DNA of 64,000 nt from Bacillus pumilus (GTDB taxonomy: Bacteria; Bacillota; Bacilli; Bacillales; Bacillaceae), in NCBI RefSeq assembly GCF_038738535.1, contig NZ_CP046128.1, forward strand, positions 248,001 to 312,000, written 5' to 3'. The notes under the pieces were generated by a model. That model did not search any database, was not told the DNA's origin, and saw only the letters and a list, made by a program, of their open reading frames with translations. This document shows positions 1-7,556 of this stretch, in pieces. How positions within the stretch are numbered: the stretch's first letter is position 1; each line of letters opens with the position of its first letter. The translations under genes and the position numbers were made by a program.

Positions 1-1
1 T

Positions 2-1126
2 ACGGGCATCATTCCAGTGAAGGTGCTGGATGCCTATGGCTTTGGAGATACAGAGCATATTGCACTTGGAATCAAGCATGCAGTAGATAAAGGCGCAAAG
101 GTCATCAACATGAGCCTTGGCGGCTACTACAGCCGGGTGATTGAATATGCAATGAACTACGCGGCTCAAAGAAATGTACTAGTGGTCGTCGCGAGTGGAA
201 ATGATGGCATTCCAGAAATGGGCTATCCTGCGACATCAAAGTACGCAATGGCCATTGGTGCAAGCAACCGTATGGATATTGCCGCTGAATTCTCAAGCTA
301 TGGTAAAGGACTGAGCATGTCTGCACCAGGATCTGATATTCCAAGCTTAATGCCAGATGGGAATGTCTCATATCTGAGCGGGACATCAATGGCGACACCA
401 TATGTGGCAGCAGCAGCAGGATTACTGCTTTCTAAAAATCCATCCTTGAAGCCAAATCAAGTAAGGAATATCTTGCAAAGCACAGCAGATAAGATCTTCT
501 TTACATCTGTTGATGGAAAAGATGACGTTTTCTATGATGAAAACGATGAGCCAATTGTCGATCCGAAAATTCCAGGTATTGATTGGATGGCAGGACATGG
601 CAGACTGAATGCATTTGCTGCTTTAAGTGCTGTCGAACTGAATGCATCTGTGAGCAAAGTGGAGGATCAGCATCAAAAGGTGACAGGTAAAGCAAAGGCA
701 GGCGCTGCTATTTCTGTGTATAGAGGCAAAACCCTGCTTGGAAAAGGCACAGCAGGCAAAAATGGAACTTTTAGTGTGAAGATCAAGCATCAGAACAAAA
801 ACAAAGTCCTTCACATTAAGATTTCAAAAGGAAAGGCCGCTACAACGCTCAAAACAGTCGTCAAAAAAGGCAAAGCACCAGCTAAGCCGAAAGTGGGCAA
901 AGTAACGGTCAAAAGTAAAACGGTCAAAGGTACTGCGGGTGCAGGATTGACCATTAAAGTGAAAAACAAATCAAAGAAAATCATCAAAACGGTGAAAACG
1001 AATAACAAGGGCGCATTTACTGCCCAAATAAAACCGCAAAAAGCCAAAACAGTCTTGTATGTGACCGCTTCTGATGTGAGAAAAAGAGAAAGCAAAGCGG
1101 TGAAGGTTGTTGTTGTGAAAAAGTAA
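2..1126 (+). CDS. Secreted subtilisin-like (S8) serine peptidase, 5' end cut off by window
   Basis: The reading frame is open from base 2, so the start, signal peptide, propeptide and the catalytic Asp and His lie outside the window. The visible part has the oxyanion-hole Asn in ASGNDG (near base 200) and the catalytic Ser in GTSMATPY (base 386), both diagnostic of family S8. After the catalytic domain (to about base 630) come roughly 155 Lys/Val/Gly-rich residues. They form two similar beta-rich units, each with a VxGxAxAG motif and a later NGTF/KGAF motif, like bacterial Ig-type (Big) modules that may bind the wall. It is probably an extracellular or wall-associated protease. It is followed by a terminator hairpin and repeat copy 1. 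The family call is certain; the particular protease is not identified. Confidence 0.93.
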   Translation, partial: TGIIPVKVLDAYGFGDTEHIALGIKHAVDKGAKVINMSLGGYYSRVIEYAMNYAAQRNVLVVVASGNDGIPEMGYPATSKYAMAIGASNRMDIAAEFSSYGKGLSMSAPGSDIPSLMPDGNVSYLSGTSMATPYVAAAAGLLLSKNPSLKPNQVRNILQSTADKIFFTSVDGKDDVFYDENDEPIVDPKIPGIDWMAGHGRLNAFAALSAVELNASVSKVEDQHQKVTGKAKAGAAISVYRGKTLLGKGTAGKNGTFSVKIKHQNKNKVLHIKISKGKAATTLKTVVKKGKAPAKPKVGKVTVKSKTVKGTAGAGLTIKVKNKSKKIIKTVKTNNKGAFTAQIKPQKAKTVLYVTASDVRKRESKAVKVVVVKK

Positions 1127-1131
1127 GAGAA

Positions 1132-1161
1132 GAACTTCCCTTTCTAAAAAAAGGGAAGTTT
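1132..1161 (+). terminator. Rho-independent terminator of the S8 peptidase (first copy of hairpin)
   Basis: A perfect 10-bp stem (aacttccctt 1133-1142 with aagggaagtt 1151-1160) lies 6 bases after the stop codon. It has only a short T run. The same hairpin recurs at 1337-1365, on the other side of the inserted repeat. Confidence 0.7.
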
Positions 1162-1163
1162 CA

Positions 1164-1327
1164 ACGTGTAGACAAACCCTCGCATTCGCCCGCAGGGCTG
1201 TGCTCCGGTGCTCACGAATGTCAAATTCGCTCCGCTCCGGTGCTCGCCCTTCCTAGACTGCAAAGGTTTTCTATCACGCTGAAAAGAAGACAAAGGGCTA
1301 AAATAAAGATCATTTTAGCCCTTTGTC
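1164..1327. repeat. Interspersed repeat copy 1 (terminator-flanked element)
   Basis: The core runs from gtgtagacaaacc (about 1166) to ggttttctatcacgctg (ends 1281). These ends form an imperfect inverted repeat. Inside is a direct repeat of gctccggtgctc (1202-1213 and 1234-1245) flanking a small cgaat/attcg hairpin. A second perfect hairpin, gacaaagggctaaaat/attttagccctttgtc (1289-1304 and 1312-1327), completes the unit. Related copies lie at 16983-17101 and 63145-63281. The stretch tcctagactgcaaaggtttt is identical in all three. The flanks are copies of the same 19-nt sequence (1132-1150 and 1337-1355). Confidence 0.9.
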
Positions 1328-1336
1328 AACAATCTG

Positions 1337-1370
1337 GAACTTCCCTTTCTAAAAAGGGGAAGTTCTTTTG
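1337..1370 (+). terminator. Second copy of the peptidase terminator hairpin
   Basis: This hairpin (aacttccc/gggaagtt) is followed by a T-rich tract. It duplicates the hairpin at 1132-1161 and lies just upstream of the next gene's promoter region. Confidence 0.65.
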
Positions 1371-1437
1371 TTTGTTACTGGAAAAATACCAATTAATGTC
1401 GAAAGTAATATAGTAGGAAAAAAAGGAGGATTTATCG

Positions 1438-1920
1438 ATGAAAAAAATGATGTTTGCTTTCTTTCTATCATTGCTTCTCGTATTCCCAACCTTTGCACAT
1501 GCAGAGGAAACAGGAGCAGTACCAGCATCTGTACAAGTAACTAGTGTCACAGCAGCAGATAGTGGAATGGTGAATTACGGCTCTGGCAGTAAATATCGAG
1601 TGGGCTCTTATTATCCAGCTACGTTTAAAGGAACATTAAAGGATGCGAGCGGAAATCTGATGGCTAATCAGCCAATCCAGCTTTATTTTGAAGCAGCGAT
1701 CAAATCATTGGCTCAAACAGCGACAGGCACAACAGACGAGAATGGACAATTTTCACTAACGATTCAAGTTCCTTCAGGTGCAGGCTACCGTACATACAAT
1801 AATGCAGGCTGGTCGACACATTACTACGATATTGTTCCGGCGACGTTCACTTCAAACGACATCAAGCTATCTTCAAATGTCACAAGTGTGTACCATTTGG
1901 CATATACATTACGTAACTAA
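1438..1920 (+). CDS. Small secreted protein of unknown function (160 aa)
   Basis: An AAGGAGG ribosome binding site lies about 9 bases before ATG. The first 22 residues are a clear signal peptide (positive MKK, a hydrophobic core, then AHA-EE as a signal peptidase I site). The mature part of about 138 residues is rich in Ser, Thr, Tyr, Gly and Ala. It contains a segment (about residues 60-125) with TFKGTLKDASGNL and GTTDENGQFSLTI. That pattern is typical of an Ig-like or prealbumin-like beta-sandwich, as in carboxypeptidase-regulatory or wall-binding domains. There is no enzyme motif and no LPXTG anchor, so it is probably released. It is monocistronic, with terminators behind it. I do not recognise the family. 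Confidence 0.85.
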   Translation: MKKMMFAFFLSLLLVFPTFAHAEETGAVPASVQVTSVTAADSGMVNYGSGSKYRVGSYYPATFKGTLKDASGNLMANQPIQLYFEAAIKSLAQTATGTTDENGQFSLTIQVPSGAGYRTYNNAGWSTHYYDIVPATFTSNDIKLSSNVTSVYHLAYTLRN

Positions 1921-1933
1921 TTTGCTGAGGGAG

Positions 1934-1962
1934 ACGACTTGGCTGGAGCTTGTCGTTTTTTT
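1934..1962 (+). terminator. Terminator of the small secreted protein gene
   Basis: An acgac...gtcgt stem, with an inner GGCT/AGCT helix, is followed directly by seven T residues. Confidence 0.7.
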
Positions 1963-1967
1963 CATAG

Positions 1968-2003
1968 AAAAAAGGATGTCTCATTTGACATCCTTTTCTT
2001 TTT
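1968..2003. terminator. Bidirectional Rho-independent terminator
   Basis: A perfect 10-bp stem (AAAGGATGTC 1971-1980 with GACATCCTTT 1987-1996) has a 6-nt loop. It has A-rich and T-rich flanks on both sides, so it can stop transcription in either direction. Confidence 0.75.
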
Positions 2004-2222
2004 GTTAGCAAACCTGCTGGGCGGCAACCGAAAGAGTCGATAAACAAACACTCATCAGCCGTTACTCCCAGATTCGATCGAGCGTTTAACTTTTAATCCT
2101 GAGCTTTGATGGATAAGAACTTTCACACTTGAACGTTGATCCTTGAACATTCAGCTTTGAGCTTTTATCAAGGATCATCCAAAGATGATCAGATGAGGAG
2201 GGAATGACCTTTCCCTCGGAGG
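1968..2222 (-). ncRNA. Candidate structured RNA in the gap between two genes
   Basis: No gene fits in 1921-2262, but the stretch is dense in perfect stems. CTGGG-CGGC (2017-2025) pairs with GCCG and CCCAG (2058-2061, 2067-2071) around an inner GAGT/ACTC hairpin (2034-2053). TGATCCTTGA (2137-2146) pairs with TCAAGGATCA (2168-2177). GATCATC (2173-2179) pairs with GATGATC (2184-2190). GAGGGAA (2198-2204) pairs with TTCCCTC (2211-2217). The second and third stems share 2173-2177, so they exclude each other. Read on the minus strand, the region ends in a strong hairpin (1971-1996) plus a T run, as a transcribed small RNA would. Strand and function are inference. Confidence 0.4.
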
Positions 2223-2262
2223 TGTTTAGTTCTATCGATTTTCGGCTCACTAACAAAATCAA

Positions 2263-2883
2263 TTAATCGATCTGTATTTTCGTCAGTGTATTGCTTTCAG
2301 ACAAGGAAAAATCAACTTCCATTTGAAAATCCTCAATTTCGTTCGAAAGCTTTTCAATCTTCACTCGAAGACGAAGCGGGTCGATGATCGTTGCCTCATT
2401 TTCAGCGAGGAACGACTTGACGATCTCTTGGTTGGCAGCCGCTTGTGTTTTTCCGTCTTTCCCAAACAAGGTTTCTAAATGCTGGTCGAGCCTCTTTTTC
2501 ACATCTTCATTGGTTTGTTCTGCTTTGTCTACTAGTTCTGTGTACACCTTTTTCAATTTCCGTAAATAACGAATATCGTATTCGATCGACGTCTTCCGTT
2601 CAATCGCTTCTGCCACCGTCATGCTGACACCCGCTACATCAATTGTTGTGGTCGCATTCGACACAACAATGGCTGATTTGATGGCATTCCGGCGTTTGAT
2701 TAATGCTTGAATCGATTGGTCATCAGCCTTCGCCTTTTTTTCGATTTCTTCTTGATCTTGAAACCCGTGCTGTATATGTTTCCCGATCATCAATCCACCA
2801 AGTACGGCTTCATCAACGGTTCGGTTGATTCTCTTATCTAACATTTTCAGTTCACTTAATGCTCTTGTAATGGTCATTTCCAT
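2263..2883 (-). CDS. Hypothetical coiled-coil protein (206 aa)
   Basis: This open frame starts at ATG 2883 (or the in-frame ATG at 2877) behind an AAGGGAG-like site. The protein is charged and strongly helical. Heptad-like stretches at about residues 1-70 (ALSELKMLDKRIN, EIEKKAKADDQ) and 90-150 (AIERKTSIEYDIRYLRKLKK) suggest coiled coils. There is no signal peptide or membrane segment. The look is similar to phage or plasmid tail-associated hypothetical proteins, but no other phage gene is nearby. It is monocistronic, with the structured non-coding stretch directly downstream. I do not recognise the function. Confidence 0.75.
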   Translation of the reverse strand: MEMTITRALSELKMLDKRINRTVDEAVLGGLMIGKHIQHGFQDQEEIEKKAKADDQSIQALIKRRNAIKSAIVVSNATTTIDVAGVSMTVAEAIERKTSIEYDIRYLRKLKKVYTELVDKAEQTNEDVKKRLDQHLETLFGKDGKTQAAANQEIVKSFLAENEATIIDPLRLRVKIEKLSNEIEDFQMEVDFSLSESNTLTKIQID

Positions 2884-2994
2884 ATTAGTGACAACTCCCT
2901 TGGTTCATCCTGAAAATCATAGATTTCTATCATATACCAATGTGTGTTTCTTTTGCTAGCGATATCCTTTTTTGTCAAGTTGTTTATACTTTTA

Positions 2995-3020
2995 AAAAAC
3001 CTGGTGCTATACACCAGGTT
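2995..3020 (-). terminator. Terminator of ybgF, overlapping its stop codon
   Basis: A 9-bp stem (AACCTGGTG 2998-3006 with CACCAGGTT 3012-3020) is followed on the minus strand by a T run. The ybgF stop codon (3007-3009) sits in the 5-nt loop. Confidence 0.85.
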
Positions 3021-4410
3021 CTTCTCGTTTTTTCTGAATCCAAGCTGTCACATAATAGGCAGCATAGCAGAGCGCGATGAAAGGAATGCCGCAGATGAGG
3101 GCAATCCGCTGATTTGGATCAAAGGCAATACCGATGACAGATGCAAAACACAGGAGGAAAGCAGCAATTGGAACCACTGGATAGAGCGGGGTTCGAAAGG
3201 AAAGATCATGGAGCTGTCCGCCCTCCTGTAAAAAACTTTTCCGAAACATAAACTGTGAGGCAGCAATCCCCATCCACACGATTACAACGGCCAGTCCAGA
3301 GATCGAAACAAGGACAAGGTATACCGTTTCGGGTGCGATGACACTTGATAACAAAGAAAGAATACCGCCGATCATACTTAAAACCAGTGCATTCAAAGGA
3401 ATTCCTTTTGATGTCAGCTTCGCTAGTTTCTTAGGCAGTGTCCGTTCCTCAGAAAGAGACCAGAGCATACGGGATGACGCGTATAGTCCTGAGTTTGCGG
3501 CAGATAAGATCGCCGTCAAAATGACAAAATTCATGAAATCTGCGGCATACGGAATCCCGATTCGATCAAACACCACAACAAATGGACTTTTGATCACCCC
3601 GGCTTCTTCCACTGGGATCAAGCCGGCTAAGACCACGATCGTTCCAACGAAAAACAGGACAAGACGCAGTACGGTTGTGCGAATCGCTCTTGGAATGGTC
3701 TCGTCAGGATTGACGCTTTCACCCGCAGCAATCCCAATTAACTCCGTACCTGAAAAAGCGAAATTGACAGCTAGCATCGTCATTAAAATTGGTAAAAAGC
3801 CGTTTGGGAAAAGTCCGCCTTCTCCAGTGAAGTTAGAAAAGAACGGAGCAGATTCACCGCCCTTTAATGGAATCAAGCCAAACATCGCAGCTCCGCCAAG
3901 GATAATAAAGAGAATAATAGCCATTACTTTAATGCTGGAAAACCAAAATTCCGATTCTGCAAAGAACTTAACTGTAAAAGCATTGAGTAAAAAGATGAGA
4001 AGAGCAAAAACGCCACTCCACATCCAAACCGATGTGTCTGGGAACCAGCGCTGCATTAAAAGGCCTGCCGCTGTAAATTCCGAACCGAGTGCCACTGTCC
4101 ATGTCAGCCAGTAGAGCCAAGCGACTGTATAGCCTGTGCCGGGTCCAATGTATTTTGTTGCATACGTATGAAAGGCCCCTGTAACCGGCATTGCGACAGA
4201 CAGCTCGCCTAAACAGAGCATCACGAGGTACACAATTAATGCCCCGACAAGATAGGCAAGAATCGTTCCTGCGGGTCCTGCCTGATTGATGGTATACCCA
4301 GAGCTTAAAAAGAGCCCTGTTCCAATAACGCCGCCTAGAGAAAGCATGAACAGGTGGCGGCTCGTCATTTTTCGTTGATATTGTTGTGACTGATCTTTTG
4401 CTTGTTCCAT
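3007..4410 (-). CDS. ybgF: Amino-acid permease, YbgF-like (probable S-methylmethionine uptake)
   Basis: This 467-aa protein has about 12 hydrophobic helices and the amino acid-polyamine-organocation signature in helix 1 ([16 protein letters not shown], about residues 23-39). An E-rich cytosolic loop and a charged C-terminus (QKKREEPGV) follow. Members of this family are proton-coupled importers in the plasma membrane. It lies 46 bases downstream of the homocysteine S-methyltransferase gene on the same strand, the same pair as ybgG-ybgF in B. subtilis and mmuM-mmuP in E. coli. The likely substrate is therefore S-methylmethionine. The ATG is preceded by a purine-rich AAGGGCGGGAAG. Substrate assignment rests on context. 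Confidence 0.9.
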   Translation of the reverse strand: MEQAKDQSQQYQRKMTSRHLFMLSLGGVIGTGLFLSSGYTINQAGPAGTILAYLVGALIVYLVMLCLGELSVAMPVTGAFHTYATKYIGPGTGYTVAWLYWLTWTVALGSEFTAAGLLMQRWFPDTSVWMWSGVFALLIFLLNAFTVKFFAESEFWFSSIKVMAIILFIILGGAAMFGLIPLKGGESAPFFSNFTGEGGLFPNGFLPILMTMLAVNFAFSGTELIGIAAGESVNPDETIPRAIRTTVLRLVLFFVGTIVVLAGLIPVEEAGVIKSPFVVVFDRIGIPYAADFMNFVILTAILSAANSGLYASSRMLWSLSEERTLPKKLAKLTSKGIPLNALVLSMIGGILSLLSSVIAPETVYLVLVSISGLAVVIVWMGIAASQFMFRKSFLQEGGQLHDLSFRTPLYPVVPIAAFLLCFASVIGIAFDPNQRIALICGIPFIALCYAAYYVTAWIQKKREEPGV

Positions 4411-4456
4411 GTCTTCCCGCCCTTTTGCTTAGAAGTATGTGTGATGATTCGTGGTG

Positions 4457-5395
4457 CTATGATGTGGTTTGTTTTAAGATGTCCGTGATATCTTCTGGGG
4501 TCGTCCGGCAGCAGCCGCCGATGATATGCGCGCCGTCTTTGTACCATTGATGCGCACATTCACCAAATGTATGCTGAGATGTATCCCCGCTCCATACCTT
4601 TTCTTCAGGATCATATAATTCTCCTGAGTTTGGATACACGACAATCGGCTTGCTCGTCCCCTTTTTCATCTCTTGAATGAGAGAAGAGATAAATTGCGGC
4701 GGCGTACAGTTTACACCAACAGCAGCGATCTGTTCATAAGGTTCCAATGCTTGTACACATTCTCTGAGCAAATCACCTTCACTAATGTGAAGATCGTCCT
4801 TTGCGCTGAATGTGATCCAAGCAGATACACCCCTGAATTCATTTTGCAGCAGCTTTGCGATAGCCGTTGCTTCAATCAGACAAGGGATCGTTTCACATGC
4901 AAGAATGTCTGCACCAGCTTCTACTAATGCCTGAATTCTTGGTCTGTGAAAATCAATGAGTGCCTGCTCCGTGAGTCCGTAATTTCCCTTATATTCTGAA
5001 CCATCAGACAAATAAGCACCGAATGGCCCCACAGATCCTGCGACAAATGGTTTTGTCCGCCCTTTACGATGCGCTTCATCCTGCCAAAAAAGATCGCGTG
5101 CCTCTTTTGCTAAAGTGACAGATCGTTTCATTAGTTCAATGGCTTCTTCTTTTGTATAGCCTTTTTCAGCGAAGCCATCAATCGTTGTTTGGTAGCTCGC
5201 TGTTGTGGCACAGTCAGCTCCGGCTTGGAAGTAATCCAAGTGTACTTGCTGAATCAATTCTGGCTGTTCAATGAGTATTTTGGCTGACCATAAACGATCG
5301 TTTAAATCGCATCCCTTTCGTTCAAGCTCCGTTGCAAGTGCACCGTCTAAAACCAAAGGTGCGTGAGGCTGTAAACGGCTTTGAATAGGATTCAT
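4457..5395 (-). CDS. mmuM: Homocysteine S-methyltransferase (MmuM/YbgG)
   Basis: The 312-aa enzyme transfers a methyl group from S-methylmethionine (or SAM) to homocysteine, giving methionine. The N-terminus LVLDGALATELERKG (about residues 14-28) is typical of this zinc TIM-barrel family. The metal-binding cysteines are visible as GVNCTPP (about residue 228) and the C-terminal GGCCRTTP (about 295-302). Length matches the family. ATG follows AAGGAGGG. It is first in an operon with the ybgF permease, forming an uptake-and-salvage pair. I looked for an S-box riboswitch upstream (5396-5570) and did not see one. Confidence 0.94.
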   Translation of the reverse strand: MNPIQSRLQPHAPLVLDGALATELERKGCDLNDRLWSAKILIEQPELIQQVHLDYFQAGADCATTASYQTTIDGFAEKGYTKEEAIELMKRSVTLAKEARDLFWQDEAHRKGRTKPFVAGSVGPFGAYLSDGSEYKGNYGLTEQALIDFHRPRIQALVEAGADILACETIPCLIEATAIAKLLQNEFRGVSAWITFSAKDDLHISEGDLLRECVQALEPYEQIAAVGVNCTPPQFISSLIQEMKKGTSKPIVVYPNSGELYDPEEKVWSGDTSQHTFGECAHQWYKDGAHIIGGCCRTTPEDITDILKQTTS

Positions 5396-5572
5396 CGGAA
5401 TCGAACACCCTCCTTTTTAGTTGGAAATGATGGATATGATATGAGGCAGTAGTTTAAATGACTAAAGTGTTTTTGTCAAGGAGAGGAAAAAGCATGATAT
5501 CGCGGAAAAACCTTGAAAACATGCGGGTTTCGGTGCATAAAGATGCAGTCAAAATAATAGAAAACCAAGTCA

Positions 5573-5601
5573 TTGACAGCCTCTAAAAAGAGATATATAT
5601 T
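5573..5601 (+). promoter_or_regulatory. Strong sigma-A promoter of the YitT-family gene
   Basis: A perfect -35 TTGACA (5573-5578), a 17-bp spacer and -10 TATATT (5596-5601) predict a start near 5608. The ATG at 5602, in frame with the gene, is at the edge of the -10 box and so cannot be the translation start. Confidence 0.8.
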
Positions 5602-5608
5602 ATGGAAA

Positions 5609-5730
5609 GGCTCATTTCAGAAAGCTTCATCAAAAGGCGCTGTCTTTTGATTTTTATTTTGTCCAACGACTGTCTTCTTTCGTGCAGAAAGAGGGTTTTT
5701 TATATGCTTAGAAAAGGAGGAAAGAAGAAA
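5609..5730 (+). promoter_or_regulatory. 122-nt leader with two terminator-like hairpins
   Basis: The leader holds TCAAAAG/CTTTTGA (5630-5636 and 5644-5650), followed by a T-rich tract to 5660. A second stem, CTTCTTTC/GAAAGAGG (5674-5681 and 5687-5694), is followed by GTTTTTTAT. Both resemble intrinsic terminators placed before the coding region, so attenuation is possible. No known riboswitch consensus was recognised. Confidence 0.5.
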
Positions 5731-6561
5731 TTGAAAAAATGTGTAAAAGATTTGGCTATGATTCTGATTGGTTCTTTTTTATTTGCTGCAGCAGTGAACA
5801 TGTTTGTCATTCCACTTGAATTTGGTGAAGGCGGTGTAACGGGGCTGTCCATCATTTTCTATTATTTGTTTGAAATTGCACCATGGCTGACGAACCTGGT
5901 GTTTAATGCCATCCTGCTGCTTGTGGGGTATAAATATTTGGACAAGAAGACGACGATTTATACTGTGGTTGCCGTCGCAAGTAACTCCCTATTTTTACAC
6001 CTGACCACAACATGGGTCGTGAATGTACATGAATTGATCATTGGAGCGATTTTCGCAGGAATTATCATCGGTATTGGAATTGGTCTTGTGCTAAGAGCAG
6101 GCGGTACAACGGCGGGTTCTGCCATACTCGGAAGAATTGCCAACAAGTATTTAGACTGGAACGTGAGCTATGCCATCTTGTTCTTTGATCTGATCGTCGT
6201 ATTTGCTTCCTACTTTATTATTGGTGCGGAAAAATTAATGTTCACCATTGTGATGCTGTACGTGGCAACAAAGGTGATGGACTTCGTGATAGAAGGGCTT
6301 AACACGAAAAAGGCAGTAACGATTATTTCTTCATGCAAAGATGATATTGCTGAAGAAATCAATCACACTTTGGATCGAGGCGTGACGATTTTAAACGGAC
6401 GCGGTCATTATTCAAAGGAATCGAAGGAGATTCTCTACGCAGTTATTCAAAAGCAAGAGCTCATGCGCCTAAAGAAAATCATCAAGAAAATTGATCGAGA
6501 CGCATTCGTTGTTGTCCATGACGTGCGTGATGTGTTCGGAGAAGGATTTGTGAATATATAA
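5731..6561 (+). CDS. YitT/DUF161-DUF2179 family membrane protein
   Basis: I chose TTG 5731 because AAAGGAGGAAAG lies 6-14 bases upstream; the longer frame back to 5602 overlaps the promoter. The resulting 276 aa match YitT-family length (B. subtilis has YitT, YpjC, YqfU and others). Five to six hydrophobic segments occupy residues 1-190, with the family's FVIPLEFGEGGVTGLS and GGTTAGSAILGRIANKY motifs. A soluble C-terminal DUF2179 domain (about residues 195-276) has TILNGRGHYSKESKEIL. The family is widespread but its substrate is unknown. It is monocistronic, with its own promoter and terminator. Confidence 0.9.
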   Translation: MKKCVKDLAMILIGSFLFAAAVNMFVIPLEFGEGGVTGLSIIFYYLFEIAPWLTNLVFNAILLLVGYKYLDKKTTIYTVVAVASNSLFLHLTTTWVVNVHELIIGAIFAGIIIGIGIGLVLRAGGTTAGSAILGRIANKYLDWNVSYAILFFDLIVVFASYFIIGAEKLMFTIVMLYVATKVMDFVIEGLNTKKAVTIISSCKDDIAEEINHTLDRGVTILNGRGHYSKESKEILYAVIQKQELMRLKKIIKKIDRDAFVVVHDVRDVFGEGFVNI

Positions 6562-6567
6562 ACCTGA

Positions 6568-6593
6568 AAAGACCTTAACCGGGTCTTTTTTTA
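6568..6593 (+). terminator. Terminator of the YitT-family gene
   Basis: AAGACC-ttaacc-GGGTCTT is followed by a T run, 8 bases after the stop. Confidence 0.85.
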
Positions 6594-6616
6594 TGCTCTA
6601 TACCTCTTGTCACATT

Positions 6617-6637
6617 ATACTATGTATTGTATAGTAT
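6617..6637. promoter_or_regulatory. Probable PadR operator over its own promoter
   Basis: A perfect inverted repeat ATACTAT-7-ATAGTAT (6617-6623, 6631-6637) covers the -10-like region 22 bases before padR. PadR proteins usually bind such AT-rich dyads and repress their own operon. Confidence 0.55.
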
Positions 6638-6658
6638 AAATGGTTAGGAGTTGTAATT

Positions 6659-6976
6659 ATGAATGCACAATTAAAAAAAGGTTTGCTGGAATTCTGTGTA
6701 CTGGCGGTATTAAAGAAAGGCGATTCCTATGGTTATCAAATTATTAAAGATATGTCCCATTGTATTGAGATTTCAGAATCGACATTATATCCGATATTAA
6801 AGCGGTTAGAGCAAAACAACTATGTGGAGACCTATTCCCAGGAACATAACAGTCGATTAAGAAAGTACTACCGAATGACAAATAGCGGCCGTGAGCATAT
6901 GGCGCAGTTTTTAGCGGAATGGGATCAAGTGATGGCGATTTACGACTTTATTTCTGGAGGACAGGGCAATGAATAA
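6659..6976 (+). CDS. PadR-family transcriptional regulator
   Basis: This 105-aa protein is of the short PadR-s2 type, a winged helix without the long C-terminal dimer domain. Hallmarks are LLEFCVLAVLKKGDSYGYQI (about residues 9-28), SESTLYPILKRLEQNNYV (about 39-56) and the wing LRKYYRMTNSGREHM. The upstream palindrome suggests autoregulation. It overlaps the following DUF1700 gene by 8 bases. PadR next to DUF1700/HAAS proteins is a recurring envelope-stress arrangement in Firmicutes. Confidence 0.92.
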   Translation: MNAQLKKGLLEFCVLAVLKKGDSYGYQIIKDMSHCIEISESTLYPILKRLEQNNYVETYSQEHNSRLRKYYRMTNSGREHMAQFLAEWDQVMAIYDFISGGQGNE

Positions 6977-7556
6977 AAAAGAATTTTTAGCCAGCTTAGA
7001 GAAGCACCTGCATCGTCTAGGCGAAAAAGAAAGTGATCGGTTCATCGAATATTACGATGAAATGATCGAGGATTATCAGGAAGATGGCTATAGCGAACAG
7101 GAAGCTGTTCATCAAGTGGGTCAGCCTTCAATCATCGCTGAGGGGATTATGAAGGAACAAGGAATCAAAACTGCTCAGGTGCCGACGTTCGGAGAAAAAG
7201 CTACAAGGCTTTCCATTCTCATTTTGGGCTTTCCGTTATGGGGAAGTATTTTAGCAACGGTCATTCTGCTGATTCTTTCTGTCTATATGGTGGTTTGGTG
7301 CGTTCCGCTCGTCACAGGTGCATTGACGCTCACTGGTCTGCTCGGAGGTTTTTGGAGCATCATTGGTTCTCCATTTATTTTTCAGGACGGTTTGCATGTG
7401 GTGGTGACGCAGGTTGGAGTGGGTATTCTTCTATTAGGTGTCGGATTATTATGCGGAATTGCCACGGTGTATTTGACAAAGTTATTTGTGCAAATGACTG
7501 TTCAAACCACTAAGGCATTCATGGGAATGTTTAGAAAGAAGGTCGTGAGAATATGA
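6969..7556 (+). CDS. DUF1700 (HAAS-type) membrane protein
   Basis: The protein has 195 aa. Residues 1-60 are the conserved helical DUF1700 head: FLASLEKHLHRLGEKESDRF, then YYDEMIEDYQEDGYSEQEAV and a GQPSIIAEGI motif. The rest (about residues 75-185) has three or four membrane helices. The family is thought to act with PadR regulators and DUF4097 proteins in sensing the envelope; the mechanism is unknown. The start ATG lies inside the end of padR, and its stop overlaps the next start (ATGA), so translation is probably coupled across all three genes. Confidence 0.9.
   Translation: MNKKEFLASLEKHLHRLGEKESDRFIEYYDEMIEDYQEDGYSEQEAVHQVGQPSIIAEGIMKEQGIKTAQVPTFGEKATRLSILILGFPLWGSILATVILLILSVYMVVWCVPLVTGALTLTGLLGGFWSIIGSPFIFQDGLHVVVTQVGVGILLLGVGLLCGIATVYLTKLFVQMTVQTTKAFMGMFRKKVVRI

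Noticed and set aside
1164..1327. Interpretation of the repeats as CRISPR or as an insertion sequence
   Set aside because: There are only single dispersed units, no spacers, and no transposase gene; the size and structure fit a small non-coding repeat.
2013..2040. Possible S-box (SAM riboswitch) because of a GGCGGCAACCG stretch
   Set aside because: The other conserved S-box segments (the AGAGAGG helix and GACTGG loop) are absent, and the neighbouring gene is not sulfur-related.
2263..2883. Prophage remnant suggested by the coiled-coil hypothetical protein
   Set aside because: No integrase, attachment sites or other phage genes are nearby, and the neighbours are core Bacillus genes.
3338..4114. 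Long plus-strand open frame (258 codons) opposite ybgF
   Set aside because: It is the antisense shadow of the permease gene, with no ribosome site, low-complexity basic composition and no recognisable domain.
5396..5572. Search for an S-box or T-box leader before mmuM
   Set aside because: No matching conserved elements or leader terminator were found on the minus strand.
5602..5730. N-terminal extension of the YitT-family protein from ATG 5602
   Set aside because: The ATG lies at the edge of a consensus -10 box, upstream of the predicted transcription start; TTG 5731 has a proper ribosome site.
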